Assembly: GCA_944363035.1 (NCBI GenBank)
Contig: CALVTS010000004.1
Location: 64,601-127,560 of the forward strand
Direction: 5' to 3'
Source: an uncultured Clostridia bacterium
Lineage (GTDB): Bacteria; Bacillota; Clostridia; Christensenellales; CAG-917
DNA length: 62,960 nucleotides
The number at the start of each line of letters is the position of its first letter. Position 1 is the stretch's first letter. A program made the position numbers and the translations under genes. Under the pieces are notes generated by a model that saw only the letters and a program-made list of their open reading frames with translations, ran no database searches and was not told where the DNA came from. Positions 59,955-62,960 of this stretch are shown here, piece by piece.

Positions 59955-60734
59955 ATGAAGAGAAAGGTCATTTTGTGCGCGGCGATCCTTGTGCTTGTCC
60001 TCTCGGCGGCGATCGGATTGGCGGCGTGCAATCAGCCCATCGATTGGTTTTCGCCCGAGATGTCGCTCGACGAGCTGGTCGAAGTCGTTGCCGGCATGAG
60101 CGAAAGCGAAAGGGGAGGAAACTGGACTGAGAGTTACTCCATGCACGTCGAAGCGTCGGACGGGAGCGTCGTTGAAAGTCGTGAGGTAGTCACTCGTGTG
60201 GATCATAAGAATCGTATTGCGGTTTCCGTCACGACCGAGAACGGCGTGGAAATGCGCCGCGAGTATGCGTTCGGCGATGAGGGCATAGATTACGTCATCA
60301 GGACTGGCGGCGGCGATCTTGTGTCGGGTGAAAAGGCTCTTCGTGCCGACGACATCCTTTTTGAAAAGCGCGCGCTCTCCGCTCTGGCGGACGCCACGGA
60401 CGGGGATTTTTCGGGATACCGTTCTTATTCCGGCAGTTATCTCACTCTGCCCGTGATAGGGGATACGGAGATACAGTTTGACATTTTCCGTCTGGTGAGC
60501 GAAAGATACAACAAAGTTGTCGCCTCCGACTATCCCGATGCCGAAGGATATGAGACGTATGTGCGCCTGACCGAGGACGGCATTGTGGCGGGATACGACT
60601 GGGAGGTCAGGGACGCGGACGGCAATGTGACTCACCGCGGCAATGCTGAGTGGAGCATTTCGGATGTCGGGAGCACCGAGGCAACGATACCCGATGAAGT
60701 GTTGGACATGGAAAGCGATTGCATTTGGAAGTGA
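59955..60734 (+). CDS. Predicted lipoprotein
   Basis: This 259-residue exported lipoprotein starts MKRKVILCAAILVLVLSAAIG, followed by lipobox LAAC. A short linker is followed by a beta-rich domain (VEVVAGMSESERGGNWTESYSMHVEASD). The architecture resembles the lipoprotein at 18685, though the sequences are diverged. The start has AAGGAGG 8 nt upstream. A strong terminator at 60754 follows. Function unknown. Confidence 0.78.
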   Translation: MKRKVILCAAILVLVLSAAIGLAACNQPIDWFSPEMSLDELVEVVAGMSESERGGNWTESYSMHVEASDGSVVESREVVTRVDHKNRIAVSVTTENGVEMRREYAFGDEGIDYVIRTGGGDLVSGEKALRADDILFEKRALSALADATDGDFSGYRSYSGSYLTLPVIGDTEIQFDIFRLVSERYNKVVASDYPDAEGYETYVRLTEDGIVAGYDWEVRDADGNVTHRGNAEWSISDVGSTEATIPDEVLDMESDCIWK

Positions 60735-60753
60735 AAGAACGCGTTGAATGACG

Positions 60754-60785
60754 CCCCGCCGATCAGATCGGCGGGGTTTTGATTT
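60754..60785. terminator. Terminator after the lipoprotein gene
   Basis: CCCCGCCGATC pairs with GATCGGCGGGG, followed by TTTTGATTTT. Confidence 0.9.
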
Positions 60786-60954
60786 TGTCTCAGGATAAGT
60801 TTATGTTTTGTTGCGTTGCGAGAGTCGGAAAGTCGGGGCGTCGGGTGAGCGGCGGCAAAATGTGTCCGGGATCGCCGAGGAGAGCTTTGCGGGGAAGGTG
60901 ACTTGGGAAGGTGAACGGCAGGTCAAAAAAGAGGCGTCGTGAGGGGAGAGCGCG

Positions 60955-61836
60955 TCACAGTCTCCTGTCCGTTTTGGTCGAGGCGAGGTATAAAAGCGCG
61001 AGCATCCCTTTGCCGCAATGTGCGCCGATGATGGGTCCCACATCCGTGACGATGACGCGTGAGCCGGGGAACTTTTCCCGCACTTTTTCGGCGAGAGAAC
61101 GGGCGTCTTCGGGGCAGTCTCCGTGGGCAACAACGATGACCTTATTGTCAATATCCTCTGTTTCTCTTGTCATTTTGCCAAGTAAAGCCCGCATTGCGGC
61201 TTTTCTGCCCATCACATTGCCGATGTGCACAAGAGCGCCGTTTTCGTCCACCATCAGGACAGGATTGAGCTTTATCGCCTGTCCCACCACCGCCGCACCG
61301 CGGCTCAGTCTGCCTCCGCGATAGAGGTGGATGAGGTCGCTCACGGTGAAGGCGTGTCCGGTGTGATCCCGCAGTTCGGTCACATATGCTGCGGTCTCGT
61401 CGAGAGTGGCGCCGCCGTCGCGTTTCAGCATGGCGTAATAGGCAAGCAGTCCCTCGCCCGTGCACGCCGATTTGCCGTCTATCACCACGATCCGCCTCTC
61501 TGGGTAGTCCGCGAGAGCGAGCTCTGCGGCTTTGAGATAGCCGTCGTAGCACCCCGACATCGCCGCAGGGAACGAGATGTGCAACACGTCTTTGCCCTCT
61601 TTCAGCATATCGCGGAAAAAGTCCGCCGCTTCGGATACGGGCACCATGGACGTGCTTGCGCTCTTGCCCGCTTCCAGGGCGGAGTAGAACTCGTGCGGCG
61701 TGAGGAAAGGACGGGTCTTGCCGTCATAGACCACGCCGTCCAGCACATAGCTCATGGGGATGACGCGCATATCCTTTCCCATGAGTTCCTGCGGCAGATC
61801 CGCCGTCATGTCCGTTGAAACAAAAAAATCGTCCAT
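60955..61836 (-). CDS. DegV family fatty-acid-binding protein
   Basis: DegV/FakB-type proteins bind fatty acids for phosphorylation by FakA before use in phospholipids. This 293-residue member shows the family pattern: VSTDMTADLP at the start, IPMSYVLDGVVYDG, SASTSMVPVSEA, LHISFPAAMSGCYDGY and, near the C-terminus, VTDVGPIIGAHCGKGMLALLY. It is monocistronic, with a consensus promoter whose -10 box ends 7 nt before the ATG and no ribosome site. No FakA is in the window. Confidence 0.9.
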   Translation of the reverse strand: MDDFFVSTDMTADLPQELMGKDMRVIPMSYVLDGVVYDGKTRPFLTPHEFYSALEAGKSASTSMVPVSEAADFFRDMLKEGKDVLHISFPAAMSGCYDGYLKAAELALADYPERRIVVIDGKSACTGEGLLAYYAMLKRDGGATLDETAAYVTELRDHTGHAFTVSDLIHLYRGGRLSRGAAVVGQAIKLNPVLMVDENGALVHIGNVMGRKAAMRALLGKMTRETEDIDNKVIVVAHGDCPEDARSLAEKVREKFPGSRVIVTDVGPIIGAHCGKGMLALLYLASTKTDRRL

Positions 61837-61843
61837 CGCTCAT

Positions 61844-61872
61844 AATATAGCCTCCGCCGCAAGGGAAGTCAA
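61844..61872 (-). promoter_or_regulatory. Promoter of the degV gene, leaderless type
   Basis: On the minus strand TTGACT and TATATT are separated by 17 nt; the ATG follows after 7 nt. Confidence 0.7.
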
Positions 61873-62012
61873 ACAACGCTTTTCGCAAAACGCATTTTCA
61901 GTTTGGTTTAAGGGTGCGGCGTGAGGGGGGGGGCTTTGCGAAGCGTCACGGGACAGTTTCTTCTCGCCACGTGACCCTATATGAAAACCGCGTAATTCAC
62001 GCGGTTTTCTGA

Positions 62013-62089
62013 TGGTCGGAGTGGCGAGATTTGAACTCGCGGCCTTACGGTCCCGAACCGTACGCGCTACCAAACTGCGCTACACCCCG
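62013..62089 (-). tRNA. tRNA-Pro (anticodon CGG)
   Basis: This is a 77-nt cloverleaf on the minus strand. The acceptor CGGGGTG pairs with CACTCCG (one G-T), the anticodon loop is TTCGGGA, the T-arm contains GAGTTCAAATCTC and CCA is encoded. Confidence 0.93.
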
Positions 62090-62134
62090 ATAGTGGTATT
62101 AAATTATCTTAAACGCTTCTTCGACAGAAACGTA
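62071..62134. repeat. tRNA-Pro 5' end plus upstream region, copy 1
   Basis: 64 bp covering the first 19 nt of tRNA-Pro and its upstream promoter region are repeated at 62253-62316 with only a few substitutions. Confidence 0.85.
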
Positions 62135-62252
62135 TCCTTTTGTTTGGTAGCGCGTCTCGCGCTCACCGAAGGTTTTGCTAACGTCACTTTTGTGCGTTAC
62201 GGTATAACCCATTGCCAACGTGTGCTCGTTCATCGGTCATACTTATGCAACC

Positions 62253-62316
62253 CAAACTGCGCTACACCCCGATAGTGATATTAAATTGTCTTAAACGTTT
62301 CTTCGACAGAAACGTA
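62253..62316. repeat. Duplicate of the tRNA-Pro 5' end, copy 2
   Basis: CAAACTGCGCTACACCCCG and the AT-rich sequence beyond it repeat the genuine gene; the rest of the tRNA is missing. The fragment could be left by an integrative element or by gene duplication. Confidence 0.85.
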
Positions 62317-62400
62317 AGAATGCTAGATAATATTAGCAATATTAATAGGAGATGTCAAGAATTTTGATGACGGGTGAGCCCCTGTTCGTGGAAAGACCGC

Positions 62401-62960
62401 GTGCTATAGGAATGCTCCCTCACGGGATTCGGGAGCTTCCCGAGGGCTCCTTTTTGGGGAATCAATGCAACGCACCGCAAGACGGTGGACTTTCTTTTTT
62501 CTCCCGCAGGGGCGCATGGGTGCGCCCTGTTCGTAGAAAGGATGGATGCAGGTAGAAAGGTCGTGTGTTATAGGAATGCTCCCTCACGGGGTTCGGGAGC
62601 TTCCTGATGGCTCCTTTTGGGGGAGTCAATGCAACGCACCGCAAGACGGTGGACTTTCTTTTTCTCCCGCAGGGGCGCATGGGTGCGCCCTGTTCGTAGA
62701 AAGGATGGATGCAGGTAGAAACCGCGTGCTATAGGAATACTCCCTCACGGGGTTCGGGAGCTTCCCGGGGGCTCCTTTTTGGGGAATCAATGCAACGCAC
62801 CGCAAAACGGTGGACTTTCTTTTTCTCCCGCAGGGGCGTACGAGTGCGCCTTGTTCGTAGAAGCAACGAATGCCGGTAGAAAGACCGCGTGCTATAGGAA
62901 TACTCCCTCACGGGGTTCGGGAGCTTCCCGGGGGCTCCTTTTTTGGGAGTCAATGCAACG
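62401..62960. repeat. Tandem structured repeats of about 163 bp
   Basis: Copies start at 62401, 62565, 62726 and 62889 (GTGCTATAGG or close variant), and the last runs off the window. Each contains a CGGGAGCTTCCCG palindrome, a CACCG/CGGTG hairpin followed by a T-rich tract, and a GGGCGCA/TGCGCCC hairpin. Indels between copies (TTTTTT versus TTTTT) break any shared reading frame, so coding is unlikely. Confidence 0.85.

Noticed and set aside
62401..62960. Short repeated peptides (MLPHGIRELPEGSF-like) as a protein family
   Set aside because: Insertions in the T-tract shift the frame between copies while hairpins persist, so the repeats are more likely RNA- or DNA-level elements.

Overview
This window looks like a GC-rich chromosome from a Clostridia-type Firmicute. 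The evidence is a SpoIIE-type sporulation phosphatase, VanW and DegV family proteins, an ECF-transporter S component, AGGAGG ribosome sites and TTGACA/17/TATAAT promoters. I cannot place the species. Several chromosomal genes (radical SAM, tilS, vanW, degV) have a -10 box only 6-9 nt before the ATG and no Shine-Dalgarno, so leaderless transcripts are likely.

Left chromosomal flank (1-21.3 kb): a truncated ABC ATPase, a radical SAM activase-like protein and a CofE-family ligase come first. A 1.7 kb gene-free stretch of palindromes and 33-bp interspersed repeats follows, then spoIIE. Next is a tightly overlapping operon tilS-hpt-cca-rmuC-PHP phosphoesterase. After it come vanW, phosphoglucomutase, an ECF S component, a CoA-disulfide-reductase/rhodanese protein, a lipoprotein and an SLC13/ArsB-like permease.

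Integrated element (about 21.30-59.45 kb): it splits a tRNA-Thr gene in the anticodon loop. The 5' half lies at 21266-21303 and the 3' half at 59452-59498, and the two halves pair correctly. A different, complete tRNA-Thr(GGT) sits just inside the left end, downstream of the original tRNA promoter, and probably compensates. The element has a tyrosine integrase with an excisionase-like gene and GGCTGTCAG-type repeats near both ends (possible integrase arm sites). It is a mosaic by base composition. In order it holds: a three-gene TIGR04255 cassette; int/xis; an HTH-TcmP-radical SAM operon; a LexA-like repressor and small DNA-binding proteins; a filamentous-phage-like block (surface proteins, a P-loop membrane protein split by one in-frame TAG, a truncated rolling-circle Rep); a retron whose reverse transcriptase is fused to a trypsin-like protease, with a visible msr-msd candidate upstream; a SLOG gene divergent from an HTH regulator; a PcfK/PcfJ accessory block; a six- to seven-gene defence operon (Vsr, C5 methyltransferase, unknown protein, MORC-like ATPase, Z1 helicase, PD-(D/E)XK nuclease, AIPR) followed by a NYN-LOTUS protein; and small zinc-ribbon genes. 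No relaxase or complete conjugation machinery is visible.

Right flank (59.5-62.96 kb): a second small lipoprotein, a DegV protein, tRNA-Pro(CGG) with a duplicated fragment 180 bp away, and at least four copies of a structured repeat of about 163 bp running off the window.

The element reads as a defence-loaded integrative element. The retron with fused protease, the Z1/MORC restriction cluster, the TcmP module and the TIGR04255 cassette are four separate candidate anti-phage or conflict systems on one mobile unit.
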